DNA of 64,000 bases from an uncultured Bacteroides sp. (GCA_949296575.1 CASFPE010000030.1:62001-126000); one strand, 5' to 3'; shown: positions 18,601 through 26,098, numbered from the stretch's first letter. Notes: a model not told the origin generated them from the letters alone. Program-made: numbers and translations.

Positions 18601-19989
18601 CGCGGAAGCACCGCTGAAAGCCCTGTCGCCCATCCTTTCCACGCTCTCCGGAATCCGCACTTCCGTGATGGAAGCATTCTGGAAGGGAACAGCGGGAATA
18701 TACACCACTTCATCGCCGAACACGACTTCCGACAGCGAAGATGCGAAACTGCCTGCCGAATAAACGGCGCAATCCACGGCATTCCACTCCACGCGGGAGA
18801 GGTTGCCACAGCCATAAAAAGCCATTCCGCCAATAGAGGCCACCCCTTTGCCTACGACCAATTCCGCCAACTGCGCGCATTCGCTAAAGGCTCTTGACTC
18901 AATGGTGGTCACATGGTCGGGTATCTCCATACTTGCCAATGCGGAACAGCCGGAGAAGGTGTAGGATGGAATCGCCGTCAAGCCCTTGCCCCATACCACG
19001 CCCGGCAGTTTGGTGCAATCCGCAAAAACGTATTCGTCCATCTCGACCAAGCCGTCGGGCAGGACCACTTCTTCCGAAATCCCTGCACGGTCGAAGGCAC
19101 GCATCCCGATACGCTTCACGCCGTTGCCCAACGACACTTTGGCCAAAGCCGTGCAACGTTGGAAAGCAAAATCGCCAATCTCCTCCACACTGGCAGGAAC
19201 CACCAACTCCGTGATGCCCGTGCCTGCGCACAAACGGGCCGGAATGCGCCCTACCCTTTCCCCGAACGTGATGGAAGTGACGTTCGCAGGCAAAATGGAT
19301 TCCTCCAAATCCGGGTAGGAAATGGCATCCCACTCCACTGACTTCAACGCATCGCAACCATCGAAAGCCCTGTCTTCAATGGCTGCCACGCTTTCCGGAA
19401 TGCGGACGGACACCAAAGCGCAACTGCTGAAAGCCGACTCGCCGATGCGTTCCAAGCCGTCGGGCAAAGTGACTTCCGCCAGCGCGGTACAGCTCGAAAA
19501 CATGGATTCCGGCAAGGCCGACACCCCGTCGGGAATCGCAATGGACTTCAAAGCATAGCAAGCATTGAACGCATATGCCCCGCATTCACGCAAGGCGGAA
19601 GGCAACTGCAAGCTCTCCACCAGGCGGCAATTATCGAATGCATGGCTGCCAATCCGCTCCACACTGCCGGGCAGGGAAATGCTTTCCGCGTTCCAGCAGT
19701 TCTCAAAAGCGTAATTCCCGATGGAAGTCACGCCTTCATGCACCACAATCTTCTTGATGATTTCCTTGTCGGAAACATAGCTGAACGCATAATCATACCA
19801 AGGGCTTCCGTATCCCTCATAGTCGGCCATCGCCCCGCTCCCGCTGATGGTGAGGGTGCGGTCTGAGGTGAACACCCACGTAAGATTGCTGCCACTTGCG
19901 CCGCAAGTGCCGCTGGCCACGGTGGTTTGCGCGGAAAGCGCCCAAGGCACGAACCACGCCATCAAAAGAAAAAGCACGTACTTCTTCAT
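12652..19989 (-). CDS. Giant T9SS-secreted mosaic protein: BspA-like LRR, VCBS/FG-GAP, PKD, Fn3 and Big2 domains
   Basis: This 2445-residue protein is predicted to reach the cell surface or medium. A signal peptide (residues 1-20, ending ALSAQ) precedes about 650 residues of BspA-type leucine-rich repeats (for example IPESVAAIEDRAFDGCDALK). Two arrays of FG-GAP/VCBS repeats follow, with at least 13 calcium-binding loops such as DFDGDGDADIL, DLDNDGLPDLY and DMDGDGVPDLA. A PKD-like domain (CTYSWAFGDSATVV) lies between the arrays. Fibronectin-III-like segments and two Big2 Ig-like domains come next. The last 80 residues form a T9SS type A sorting domain ending FYLLHAGDGVRQSVFRFIRR. No catalytic motif was recognised, so adhesion or substrate binding is the likely role (inference). 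Confidence 0.88.
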   Translation of the reverse strand: MKKYVLFLLMAWFVPWALSAQTTVASGTCGASGSNLTWVFTSDRTLTISGSGAMADYEGYGSPWYDYAFSYVSDKEIIKKIVVHEGVTSIGNYAFENCWNAESISLPGSVERIGSHAFDNCRLVESLQLPSALRECGAYAFNACYALKSIAIPDGVSALPESMFSSCTALAEVTLPDGLERIGESAFSSCALVSVRIPESVAAIEDRAFDGCDALKSVEWDAISYPDLEESILPANVTSITFGERVGRIPARLCAGTGITELVVPASVEEIGDFAFQRCTALAKVSLGNGVKRIGMRAFDRAGISEEVVLPDGLVEMDEYVFADCTKLPGVVWGKGLTAIPSYTFSGCSALASMEIPDHVTTIESRAFSECAQLAELVVGKGVASIGGMAFYGCGNLSRVEWNAVDCAVYSAGSFASSLSEVVFGDEVVYIPAVPFQNASITEVRIPESVERMGDRAFSGASALSRVEWNAVRCADFSNRPFPSTVASVTFGSKVEYIPAYLCNGTQISEVVIPGQVEGVGAYAFGACSNLARLQVGAGVAAVGKSAFYSVNLAQVEWNAVDCADFNKNNVAFPASDAAMTITVGSGVQRIPAYFCYQCRGLTSLVFEAPSSLQRVEEYAFYGCPLLDYELPESVEYIGPYAFGEGDDSYLRQLTVTKALVDEGFGTGAARIDELVIADDVESLDITRMFHNKNLQIGSLQGNLPDTLWTRSVPSGEPDTHWMNRRATVYDMDRDGHMEFFNATERPARYYSMLGIGGGSLDIGGNRSLSSYQNVDNDNTIDYAGEDALYRLVDGAMNLYAQFPDDIRGIADIDADGRADVLGTDGKIYHAQADGSYLPVEITLIDTAAVDSIVYQNAVAHRYLAATPMPFMKEMFAQMLAGYGGGGSAQEALVAIDVDRNGYTDLVSLDNGMAWLNYGDNRFYCGSIGGRILSIKDLTGDDIPDYVIYNEDSEQTILVSYNADGNITRQLLVSDLVVSNAWCYDFDGDGDADILLSFDYVETPGYAFLVFYRNDGNGSFRQLEHSFAERLEFIDCVDVDNDGRYEVVAQQSTGNYNDAWPYRLIDCTASLDAVLRPESFTAGYSESSYSGRANGLFIGDLDGDGIIEYAGGSYGTNASGVVTSKASIVKFAGTPNTAPAKMERPSAIYEADTRMLSVSWTAGSDAESSSVDLTYALRVGTAPGLGDIVYAHAAADGTRLNLRDGNMGHSLHYWMNVANWNPGTYYIAVQAIDPNHRGGAWSEELVYEHTSVGSGFTLSRNAMTTADTLTVSFDGLLSEDCTYSWAFGDSATVVSEEGGCIRLVYPTPGDRRIELTVADAQGRVSESTMKEVTVYAADREQETLGIGNGPQAYADWDGDGDADVIAYEGFYENEGKGAFNGVGKLFNLNLTFSTQYNDVNVVDYDMDGLPDLAGTNNKGNLFLNGGSFSFTADEVADETYFDLSRNSVKHLVDLDNDGLPDLYREGYSSDEIFRNTGRMQFDAATADRLGQSVSVYLSYYYLGACDIDRDGYTDLVGRVAERRNLNDPKDSVVVYKNLGNWTFLRIPIPLWVDYEHTALADMDNDGYADIVTLETTRMVRIHYGDADMSFARNEAVYLPIACQGLFALHDVDNNGYPDVVLSHVVAYNYGNRFECQEVEEEGFFFGDTYNIIADMDGDGVPDLAKKESGTNADDYCRFASRIGNTTPQAPTNLRMRQTEDGVVLEWDDATDKETPKVQMRYNVSVKKKGATGADAYLVSPMNGGNDAAAVVPGYPYVRSTNYVMPLSRFAPGEEYELRVQAIDLWDAASPTSEPFTFTVDESAAIQFSAGQACVGDAVTARYVAVGASGAKPEWTAGDGEVTLNEDGTASILWPTSGVKTVTAAWNGSTAQTSFYVRGDTVSLAIDLPERVLGGSTVAFRLPYAFADPSNKVWIDCDESDEVVIARDGASLDAQVTFPMAAGTYTLAVHYVDAVCGERVAQYPVTVEEGIVPELSIVGVDASTGKVKLQWEVPESVSAQTDLFSGIIVYKESGQTDNFVRLVELPLTATSYVDEASDPSVRKNRYRIALATTYGGESKPGAVHGSVHLMLNQGLNGAINMIWTPYEGGVVDQYTIWRGTSADDMQVLTTASGYEMSYTDQTAGSGEYVYALSYENVAETGWASSSSWNAPLRAPQAGEAVSARSNAVSTAQAIRTVFANGLNIRVLEGTDVLSVRQPVLHLYAELLPANATIRQVAWSILSGSDLATVTSSGELVATDTDKEGKIVVQAAAIDGSGLKAELTIQKIDLRPASISIALPDGVEALTPSVSSISLQATVYPEGASQEVVWSIDEGDALASVSTSGMLRAVGEDNGIVVVRATSAEDASVSATIEVEKKDFDGSGIEETEAGIALRAWTDGDWLVVDGLPSGIETRLQVVSADGRVLLDAESRGEETLRMDVHHLSPGFYLLHAGDGVRQSVFRFIRR

Positions 19990-20045
19990 AACTTTACTTC
20001 GTTTTATTCATGAATATAAAATTGCATCTTTAAAAAAGCTCCTGA

Positions 20046-20150
20046 AGGCAAAAACAGCGAAAGGCGAGCGCAGAGGCAAATGAAAACAAAGTTTCCGATT
20101 TGGCTTTGCCGAGCCGCATCCTGTCTTCGCCGAAGGCAAAGATAAAGAAA
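20046..20150. repeat. Intergenic repeat, copy 1
   Basis: The gap 19990-20340 holds no convincing gene. Bases 20046-20150 resemble 29298-29390 in front of lepA. Both contain gaaaggYgagMgcaRaggcaaRtg, then aaRcaaagttt, then a gcYttgccg(R)a-type segment, and each carries caaagata nearby, which on the minus strand is the -7 box TATCTTTG. Repeats of this kind are, as I recall, common upstream of genes in Bacteroides. The copy may contribute the promoter of the large gene at 19989. Confidence 0.55.
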
Positions 20151-20269
20151 TACGCAGGAATACCGCAAACAAAAAGCAAGATTTCAAGCCCGGCCCCCAT
20201 AGAAATCACCATTTTCCGTGATGCCGGAAGGCGTTCCGACGGGCAAACCGCCCCGGACCTTACGAAAAA

Positions 20270-20308
20270 CGCACCGCCGCCTGCCGCAAGGGGCAAGCGC
20301 ACGGTGCG
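20270..20308 (-). terminator. Terminator of the DUF456-YitT operon
   Basis: The outer arms cgcaccg and cggtgcg enclose an inner tgcc/ggca pairing. On the minus strand the stem is followed by TTTTT. It lies 33 bases past the stop codon of the DUF456 gene. Confidence 0.6.
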
Positions 20309-20340
20309 CAACCGCATAAAGCCAACACTTTATCGAAGTG

Positions 20341-20814
20341 TCAAAATAAAGCCTTGAAAAACTGCCAGATGAAGTAGCCGCACACGCCCATCTTGAGGAC
20401 GGTGCCGAACAGGAAGCCCAAGAAAGAGCCGAAACCCGACTTCAACGCCTGCGACAGTTCCTTGTCGCCTAACAGTTCGCCCACAACGGCCCCCACGAAA
20501 GGACCGATGATGATGCCCCACGGCGCGAAGAACAAGCCGACGACCGTGCCGATGATGCAACCCCGCTCCCCCCACTTGCTGCCGCCGCTGTACTTGCTGC
20601 CCAGCAGAGGAGTCACATAATCCAGCACCACCGTTGCCACCACCACAAGCAGCCACACCAAGAGTTGCCCGGTGGTGAACTGCACCCGGTCCGTCAGGTG
20701 CAGCAACAACATCCCCGCGTAAGCCAGCGGAGGCCCCGGAAGCATCGGGAGAATGCAGCCCAGCAGCCCCACAAACAGGAACACTGCTGCCAATATGACC
20801 AAAACCACGTCCAT
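20341..20814 (-). CDS. DUF456 family membrane protein
   Basis: The 157-residue protein is almost entirely hydrophobic. It has about four membrane segments and glycine-rich repeats such as GAVVGELLGDK and GSFLGFLFGTVLK. It matches the DUF456 family, whose opening LLGCILPMLPGPPLAYAGML is visible at residues 18-37. No activity is established for the family. It starts 25 bases after the YitT-family gene and probably shares its transcript. Confidence 0.85.
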   Translation of the reverse strand: MDVVLVILAAVFLFVGLLGCILPMLPGPPLAYAGMLLLHLTDRVQFTTGQLLVWLLVVVATVVLDYVTPLLGSKYSGGSKWGERGCIIGTVVGLFFAPWGIIIGPFVGAVVGELLGDKELSQALKSGFGSFLGFLFGTVLKMGVCGYFIWQFFKALF

Positions 20815-20839
20815 ACCTTATTATATTATATATACGTTA

Positions 20840-21850
20840 TCACTCCGGCCTCAGTTCGTCCACGCTGGGCAAAGGCTTCCATCCTTCGCCAAACGTGTCG
20901 TAGGCATCCGTCACCACCACAAAGGCACGAGGGTCGATTTCCTTGATTTTCGCCTTGATGCCCGCCACTTGCTTGTGGCTCACCACAATGAACAGCATTT
21001 CCTTCTCCTCGCCGGAATACAGCCCCCGGCTCTTGATGTAGGTGCCGCTGCGGTCCAAATCGTGGAGGATATAATCGTGAAGCCCCTCTAATTTGTTCTC
21101 GCTGATGATGAACAACAGCTTGTCGTCCTTCGCCCCGTTCAGCACAAAAGCGATGACCCGCGAAATGACGAAAATGGAAATCAATGAGTAGAGCGACAGG
21201 TAAACAGAGGGCTGCTCCACCACCTCCGCGCTTCCGATGCCGAAACCTATCACCACCAGCCCGAAGCACACCACCGTGGCATCCACCAGCAGGATGCCGT
21301 TGGAGAAGCGGATGTGGAAATACTTCTGGAGAATCATCCCCACGATGTCGCTCCCTCCCGTGGAAGCCTGGTGGCGCACCACCAGTCCGTTGCCGATGCC
21401 GATGATGACTGCGCCGATGATGCACGTGAGCATCAGGTGATCGCTCATGTCGAGCATGCCCCCCAGAAGCTGCGAGGGGTCCAAACGCTCCAGTGCTTCC
21501 TGCGTGGGGTACGACAACTTCGACAGGATGTTCATGATGGCCGGCGTGATCATCGCCACCACCAGCGTCCGCGCCCCGATGTTGGCGCCCAACAGGAACA
21601 CGGAAAGCACCAGCAAAGGTATGTCGAACGCATAGCCGAATGTGCCGACCTGCACCGAAGGGAACAGGTTGTGCAGCACAATGCTTGCGCCATACACGCC
21701 GCCCGGCACAATGCCGTAAGGGTTAATGAAGAAAACAAAGCCGGAAGCCATGATGACGCATCCCGCCAGGATGCCCAACCATGTGAGCCACCATCCCGGC
21801 TTCATCGCCGGCGCAAAAGCCTTGCGCAACTTATCGGGCCATTTATCCAT
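20840..21850 (-). CDS. YitT family membrane protein (DUF161 + DUF2179)
   Basis: I set the start at the ATG at 21850, giving 336 residues. The longer open frame upstream runs through the GtrA gene in a different frame and is not real. About six membrane helices cover residues 20-240. The C-terminal 80 residues form the soluble DUF2179 domain (RGLYSGEEKEMLFIVVSHKQ). The motif GIVPGGVYGASIVLHN near residue 50 and STGGSDIVGMIL near 170 are typical of YitT proteins. Transport has been proposed for the family, but the substrate is unknown. The 130-bp gap upstream holds a terminator for GtrA. Confidence 0.88.
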   Translation of the reverse strand: MDKWPDKLRKAFAPAMKPGWWLTWLGILAGCVIMASGFVFFINPYGIVPGGVYGASIVLHNLFPSVQVGTFGYAFDIPLLVLSVFLLGANIGARTLVVAMITPAIMNILSKLSYPTQEALERLDPSQLLGGMLDMSDHLMLTCIIGAVIIGIGNGLVVRHQASTGGSDIVGMILQKYFHIRFSNGILLVDATVVCFGLVVIGFGIGSAEVVEQPSVYLSLYSLISIFVISRVIAFVLNGAKDDKLLFIISENKLEGLHDYILHDLDRSGTYIKSRGLYSGEEKEMLFIVVSHKQVAGIKAKIKEIDPRAFVVVTDAYDTFGEGWKPLPSVDELRPE

Positions 21851-21938
21851 ACTGCAACGTCCTTTTATTTTTATGCAACAAATATACGGACTTCTGCCGG
21901 AACCATCAAACAAAACCACCCCTATTCCCAGAAAAAAA

Positions 21939-21963
21939 TCCCGCAACACGACGTGTTGCGGGA
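21939..21963 (-). terminator. Terminator of the GtrA-family gene
   Basis: A 12-base arm tcccgcaacacg and its exact complement lie around a single central base, so the tip of the stem must open as a loop. On the minus strand the hairpin is followed by TTTTTTTC. It lies 18 bases past the stop codon at 21982. Confidence 0.8.
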
Positions 21964-21981
21964 ATCCCTTTTGCCATATTT

Positions 21982-22374
21982 TCACTGCGGGTGGTTGAAA
22001 GTCAGCTTCTTGTTCATCAGGAAATTCACCGCGCCATAGATGAACAGCCCCAAGAACTGCCACAAGTATTCGCTCCTCTCCGTATGCGTGATCATCAACT
22101 TGAAGAACGTGAACTGGCAACCATAGGCCACCAGGAACGACAGTGCGAACAAAACCATCTCGCGCCACACGTTGGTGGCCCGCGTCTGGAAGACCCACAG
22201 CTTGCTCCACACGAAATTGTTGACCAACGCCACGATGTATCCCGTGGCATTGGACACTTCCTCGCCGAAATGCATCCACCGCCGCATCATCACATAAATG
22301 ATGTAAGTGATCACCGCGTTGGAGAAACCGACCAAGATGAACCTGAATATCTGTGTGCCTTTCTTCGGAAACAT
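21982..22374 (-). CDS. GtrA family membrane protein
   Basis: This 130-residue protein has four predicted membrane helices and matches the GtrA/DPMS family. The opening FRFILVGFSNAVITYIIYVM and the segment NNFVWSKLWVFQ are the conserved parts. GtrA proteins are thought to flip lipid-linked sugars or assist membrane glycosyltransferases during glycan assembly. No glycosyltransferase partner lies next to it here, so the substrate is open. It starts 52 bases after aspS and is followed by a strong terminator. Confidence 0.88.
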   Translation of the reverse strand: MFPKKGTQIFRFILVGFSNAVITYIIYVMMRRWMHFGEEVSNATGYIVALVNNFVWSKLWVFQTRATNVWREMVLFALSFLVAYGCQFTFFKLMITHTERSEYLWQFLGLFIYGAVNFLMNKKLTFNHPQ

Positions 22375-22392
22375 ATCCTTTCAAACCATGCA

Positions 22393-22420
22393 TGGCCGGA
22401 GGGCATTGCCCTTCCGGCCA
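22393..22420. repeat. Hairpin between aspS and the GtrA gene
   Basis: The arms tggccggaggg and cccttccggcca pair around cattg with one bulged base. No T-run follows on the minus strand, so it may be a weak terminator or an mRNA-stabilising hairpin within an aspS-GtrA transcript. Confidence 0.5.
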
Positions 22421-22426
22421 CGGCGT

Positions 22427-24196
22427 TTATCCCTTCTTTTCTTCTTTCAATGCCACGGCGAGGTTCAACTCGTCTAATTGCGCCTGCTCCAACGGCGCGG
22501 GAGCGTCGAGCATCACATCGCGCCCGCTGTTGTTCTTCGGGAAAGCAATGCAGTCGCGGATGCTGTCCAACCCGGCAAACAATGAGACCCAACGGTCCAA
22601 ACCATAGGCCAAACCGCCGTGAGGAGGCGCACCATACTTGAAGGCGTTCATCAAGAAGCCGAACTGCTCCTGCGCACGTTCCGGCGTGAAGCCCAATATC
22701 TCGAACATCTTTGCCTGCAACTCCGGGTCGTGGATACGGATGGAGCCGCCGCCCACTTCCACGCCGTTCACCACCATGTCGTAAGCATCGGCGCGAACGT
22801 CCTCAGGATGCGTGTCGAGCATCGGGATGTCTTCGTTCTTCGGATGGGTGAAAGGGTGGTGCATAGCCATCAGGCGGCCTTCTTCTTCGCTCCATTCAAA
22901 CATCGGGAAATCGACCACCCACAGGCAGGCAAACTTGTTTTTGTCGCGCAAGCCCAATTGGTTGCCCATTTCCAAGCGAAGTTCGCACAACTGCTTGCGG
23001 GTCTTCATGGCATCGTCGCCCGACAATATCAGTATCAAGTCGCCGGGATGCGCCCCGAATGCCTCTTTCATCTGCTGAAGCACTTCCTGCGGATAGAACT
23101 TGTCTACGCTGGATTTCACGTTCCCGTCGGCTTCCACACGGGCATATACCAGACCTTTGGCCCCAATCTGCGGCTTCTTTACGAAATCCGTCAGTTGGTC
23201 TATCTGCTTGCGCGTGTAGTGTGCCGCGCCTTCCGCGCAAATGCCGCCGATGTAGGCCGCATTGTCGAACACGGAGAAGCCGTAGCCTTTCAGCACATCC
23301 ATCAATTCCACGAACGGCATGCCGAAGCGCAAGTCCGGCTTGTCGCTGCCGTACAGCTTCATGGCTTCGCTCCAAGGCATGCGCCGGAAAGGTTCTGTGA
23401 GTTCCACGCCCCGCAACTCCTTGAACAGGTGTTTCGCCATTCCCTCGAACATCTGGATGATGTCCTCCTGCTCCACGAAGCTCATCTCGCAGTCTATCTG
23501 CGTGAACTCCGGTTGGCGGTCGGCACGCAGGTCCTCGTCGCGGAAACATTTCACAATCTGGAAATAACGGTCCATGCCGGACACCATCAGCAGTTGCTTC
23601 AACGTTTGCGGCGACTGGGGCAAAGCATAGAACTGGCCGGGGTTCATCCGCGAAGGAACCACGAAGTCCCTTGCGCCTTCCGGGGTGGAACCCACCAGCA
23701 TCGGGGTCTCTATTTCCAAGAATCCCTGGCTGTCCAAATAGCGGCGCACCTCCATCGTCATGCGATGGCGCAGCTCCAGGTTCTTGCGGACCGCCGCGCG
23801 GCGCAAGTCCAGATAGCGGAACTTCATGCGGATGTCGTCGCCTCCGTCCGTATTGTCCTCGATGGTGAAAGGGGGTGTCAGCGAAGTGTTCAGCACCGTC
23901 AGGGCGGTGACTGCGATTTCGATGTCGCCCGTTGGGATATGGACGTTCTTGCTCGAACGCTCGCATACCCGCCCTCTTGCCTGAATCACGTATTCACGCC
24001 CTAATTTGTTGGCTTGCTCGCACAGCGCGGCATCGTCGCCTTCATTGAAAACAAGCTGGGTGATGCCGTAACGGTCGCGAAGGTCCACGAACGTCATCCC
24101 ACCCATTTTCCGCGTGCGCTGCACCCATCCGGCCAGCGTCACGTCTTTGTTTGCATCCGAGAGCCGAAGCTCTCCACACGTATGTGTCCTGTACAT
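22427..24196 (-). CDS. aspS: Aspartyl-tRNA synthetase
   Basis: This class II synthetase charges tRNA-Asp in the cytosol. The 589-residue protein has the N-terminal OB-fold anticodon-binding domain ([20 protein letters not shown]). The class II motif 2 ([18 protein letters not shown]) and motif 3 ([10 protein letters not shown]) are present, as is the bacterial insertion domain (about residues 280-420). The length fits bacterial AspRS. The ATG at 24196 is preceded by a perfect -7 box at 24235-24242. Whether it discriminates tRNA-Asn cannot be judged here. Confidence 0.97.
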   Translation of the reverse strand: MYRTHTCGELRLSDANKDVTLAGWVQRTRKMGGMTFVDLRDRYGITQLVFNEGDDAALCEQANKLGREYVIQARGRVCERSSKNVHIPTGDIEIAVTALTVLNTSLTPPFTIEDNTDGGDDIRMKFRYLDLRRAAVRKNLELRHRMTMEVRRYLDSQGFLEIETPMLVGSTPEGARDFVVPSRMNPGQFYALPQSPQTLKQLLMVSGMDRYFQIVKCFRDEDLRADRQPEFTQIDCEMSFVEQEDIIQMFEGMAKHLFKELRGVELTEPFRRMPWSEAMKLYGSDKPDLRFGMPFVELMDVLKGYGFSVFDNAAYIGGICAEGAAHYTRKQIDQLTDFVKKPQIGAKGLVYARVEADGNVKSSVDKFYPQEVLQQMKEAFGAHPGDLILILSGDDAMKTRKQLCELRLEMGNQLGLRDKNKFACLWVVDFPMFEWSEEEGRLMAMHHPFTHPKNEDIPMLDTHPEDVRADAYDMVVNGVEVGGGSIRIHDPELQAKMFEILGFTPERAQEQFGFLMNAFKYGAPPHGGLAYGLDRWVSLFAGLDSIRDCIAFPKNNSGRDVMLDAPAPLEQAQLDELNLAVALKEEKKG

Positions 24197-24234
24197 ATCC
24201 TTATCTATTGAAGTCCTTTTTTGATATAATCATG

Positions 24235-24242
24235 CAAATTTA
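24235..24242 (-). promoter_or_regulatory. Predicted aspS promoter (-7 box)
   Basis: The minus strand reads TAAATTTG, a perfect TAnnTTTG match, 39 bases upstream of the aspS start codon. Confidence 0.55.
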
Positions 24243-24328
24243 TGAAATAATTCCTTATTCCCCCTGCACATTCCCGCTCGTTTTTCATAAAATTAATTGA
24301 TATCGCCCTTCGGCATGCCTGCCACGGG

Positions 24329-24874
24329 TCAGCGGATGCCCACCCATTTGTGGGTTTGGAGGCTGAGCCGCCACAGGGGATGCGCCTTGACATAGGCAAT
24401 GACCTCCTCCGTGTTGCGGCACGAACAGGGTTGCAGGCAGTGGACGGCGGCGGGCATCTTCTCGTATGGCTCCAAATCCTGCCCGGTATAAACCACCTTC
24501 AGTTCGTCTATCCGCCCGATGCGCAAGCGGCTGCCTTCCTTGGGCGAACAGGTCACCCAGTCGATGTTGGCGGGAAGAGGGCAGGTGCCGTTCGTCTCGA
24601 CATGCACGGACTTGCCCATCCGGTGAAGCCCTTCCACAAAAGCCTCATCCACCTGCAAGCCGGGTTCGCCGCCCGTCAGCACGACATGCGTGGCGGGATA
24701 TTTCCCTGCTTCGGCCCAGATGCGTTCGTCGTCCATCTCCGTTCCTTCCTCATGACGGGTGTCGCAAAACGGGCAACGGAGGTTGCAACCCGCAAAGCGG
24801 ATGAACACGCAAGGCGTGCCGGCGTGGAAGCCTTCGCCCTGGATGCTGTAGAATATCTCGTTAATCTTTCTCAT
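24329..24874 (-). CDS. queE: 7-carboxy-7-deazaguanine synthase QueE
   Basis: QueE is a radical SAM enzyme that contracts 6-carboxytetrahydropterin to 7-carboxy-7-deazaguanine in queuosine synthesis. The 181-residue protein starts MRKINEIFYSIQGEGFHAGT. It holds the cluster motif CNLRCPFC (Cx3Cx2C, residues 30-37), the usual spacing for the short QueE type. GGEP (the SAM-binding GGE motif) follows near residue 68. Its start overlaps the end of queD by 14 bases, so the two consecutive pathway enzymes are translated together. Confidence 0.95.
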   Translation of the reverse strand: MRKINEIFYSIQGEGFHAGTPCVFIRFAGCNLRCPFCDTRHEEGTEMDDERIWAEAGKYPATHVVLTGGEPGLQVDEAFVEGLHRMGKSVHVETNGTCPLPANIDWVTCSPKEGSRLRIGRIDELKVVYTGQDLEPYEKMPAAVHCLQPCSCRNTEEVIAYVKAHPLWRLSLQTHKWVGIR

Positions 24875-25193
24875 ACCACGCGATGTTGTTCTCCGACTCC
24901 TGCACCTCCACCTTGTAGCATTGCGGCACTTGGCTGCACACCCACCGGGCGATGTTCTCCGCCGTGGGGTTGAACGGCAACACGTCGTTCAGGTTCTTGT
25001 GGTCCAGCTTGTCTTTCACGGCTTCCTTGATGAAAGAGAAGTCCACCACCATCCCCTCCCCGTTCAGCGTCTCCGCCCTGCAATAGATGGTAATCACCCA
25101 GTTGTGGCCGTGCAGTTCCTCGCATTTGCTGCGGTACGGCAAGCGCAAACAGTGGGATGCCGATATTTCAATCCGTTTTCTGACTGTGTACAT
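24861..25193 (-). CDS. queD: 6-carboxy-5,6,7,8-tetrahydropterin synthase QueD
   Basis: QueD converts dihydroneopterin triphosphate to 6-carboxytetrahydropterin, the step before QueE. The 110-residue protein has zinc-ligand histidines in SASHCLRLP and ELHGHNW, the catalytic Cys in SKCEELHGH, and the conserved PTAENIARWV. The length is normal for QueD. It precedes and overlaps queE. FolE and QueC are not in the window, so the rest of the pathway is elsewhere. Confidence 0.95.
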   Translation of the reverse strand: MYTVRKRIEISASHCLRLPYRSKCEELHGHNWVITIYCRAETLNGEGMVVDFSFIKEAVKDKLDHKNLNDVLPFNPTAENIARWVCSQVPQCYKVEVQESENNIAWYEKD

Positions 25194-25235
25194 ATCTGTC
25201 TCTTTATTTCGTTCTCATCGTTCCTTCACACAAAA

Positions 25236-25263
25236 AAAGCCGGTGCATCACTGCAACGGCTTT
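25236..25263 (-). terminator. Terminator of tRNA-Pro
   Basis: On the minus strand AAAGCCG pairs with CGGCTTT and the inner TGCA/TGCA pair encloses a gtga loop, with one mismatch between. T7 follows. It lies 33 bases past the tRNA 3' end and upstream of queD. Confidence 0.8.
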
Positions 25264-25295
25264 CCCCTGAATATTTTTTTATAAACCTTTTAAAA

Positions 25296-25373
25296 TGGTC
25301 GGGGTGAAAGGATTCGAACCTTCGACCCCCTGCTCCCAAAGCAGGTGCGCTAACCGGACTGCGCTACACCCCG
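25296..25373 (-). tRNA. tRNA-Pro (anticodon UGG)
   Basis: The minus-strand sequence folds as a cloverleaf. The acceptor stem pairs CGGGGTG with CACCCCG, the discriminator base is A, and the 3' CCA is encoded (25296-25298). The anticodon stem CCTGC/GCAGG encloses loop TTTGGGA, giving anticodon TGG (Pro). The T arm contains GGTTCGAATCC. A near-perfect promoter lies 40 bases upstream and a T7 hairpin terminator downstream, so it is an independent unit. Confidence 0.96.
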
Positions 25374-25412
25374 AACGCAAGGACGGGGCATATTCCCATC
25401 CGAAAGCAGGCG

Positions 25413-25442
25413 CAAAGATAACAAGTTTTCCAGAACCTGCAA
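25413..25442 (-). promoter_or_regulatory. Predicted tRNA-Pro promoter (-33 and -7)
   Basis: The minus strand has TTTTTG, then exactly 19 bases, then TATCTTTG, which is the best full Bacteroidota promoter match in the window. Confidence 0.75.
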
Positions 25443-25531
25443 AAACTTTCCCGTAAAATTTCTATTTTTACAGGGAAAAACCGTGATTTTTCCAAGCAAA
25501 ATTCCAAATTTCATTGGGGGGGGAAATCCCT

Positions 25532-25655
25532 GCACGATTAATAACCGTGCTGGCAAAAGCACATAGAGGATTTTTAAAAACGTTCCAATGTTTTGCATGA
25601 AACCTTGGAAGGATTTTCAGAAACCTTTGGAAGGATTTCGCAAGAACCTCCAATG
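25532..25655. repeat. Degenerate intergenic repeat region
   Basis: The 280-bp gap 25381-25660 holds the tRNA promoter and then no gene. Bases 25532-25550 form an imperfect palindrome related to the one at 4802-4843. Bases 25565-25655 contain two near copies of cttggaaggattt and resemble 54640-54740 (ggatttttaaaaacgttcc... versus ggtttttgaaaatcctcc..., then aaaccttggaagg versus aaaccatggaagg). Confidence 0.5.
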
Positions 25656-25660
25656 CCTAT

Positions 25661-26050
25661 TCAATATCCCACGAACTCCACATACTGGCCGTTCAGGTAG
25701 CCGCTCAAAATGCCACGGCCGATGATGACATCATCGAAATAAGACACATCGCGCGGGCTGTATTCCAAGATGATGCTGCGGCCGTTGTTGTCCCAATGCC
25801 AATAGAAATCATAGCGGTATTCCATCCCGTCGAAATAATACTCCACGCCACGGCCGCCGGTGTAAAAAATGAAACGTTGCTCGTAATGGAAGAAACCTTC
25901 GTCCCACATGTCTGTCCAGACAGGGCCGCACAAACGTTCCGTATAAAAATCGTAATCCCTGTAAAAATCCACGTCGCAGGAAGAAAGGGACACGACCGAC
26001 ATCAACAACGCCCAAACGGCGAACAAATATTTCCTTGCTTTCATTTTCAT
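25661..26050 (-). CDS. Small predicted lipoprotein of unknown function
   Basis: The ATG at 26050 gives 129 residues (26044 is an equally good ATG two codons later). A lipoprotein signal peptide ends in the lipobox SLSSC, so the mature protein would start CDVDFYRDYDFY and sit in a membrane facing the periplasm or outside. The mature part is rich in Tyr, Trp, Phe and Asp (for example YYFDGMEYRYDFYWHWDNNG) and looks like a small beta-sheet domain. I do not recognise a family. It is divergent from rmuC and has a perfect -7 box at 26091-26098. Confidence 0.75.
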   Translation of the reverse strand: MKMKARKYLFAVWALLMSVVSLSSCDVDFYRDYDFYTERLCGPVWTDMWDEGFFHYEQRFIFYTGGRGVEYYFDGMEYRYDFYWHWDNNGRSIILEYSPRDVSYFDDVIIGRGILSGYLNGQYVEFVGY

Positions 26051-26090
26051 ATCCAACACTTTGTTTGCACAACACAACTCCTAACGGTTT

Positions 26091-26098
26091 CAAAGATA
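26091..26098 (-). promoter_or_regulatory. Predicted promoter of the small lipoprotein gene
   Basis: The minus strand reads TATCTTTG, a perfect -7 box, 41-47 bases upstream of the two candidate start codons. Confidence 0.6.

Noticed and set aside
20030..20317. Open frame of 95 codons in the gap before the DUF456 gene
   Set aside because: It runs through the intergenic repeat and a terminator stem, and the same peptide motif appears upstream of lepA only because the DNA repeat is shared.
21851..22393. N-terminal extension of the YitT-family protein to 517 residues
   Set aside because: The extra part is the GtrA gene and its terminator read in another frame; the ATG at 21850 gives the normal family N-terminus.
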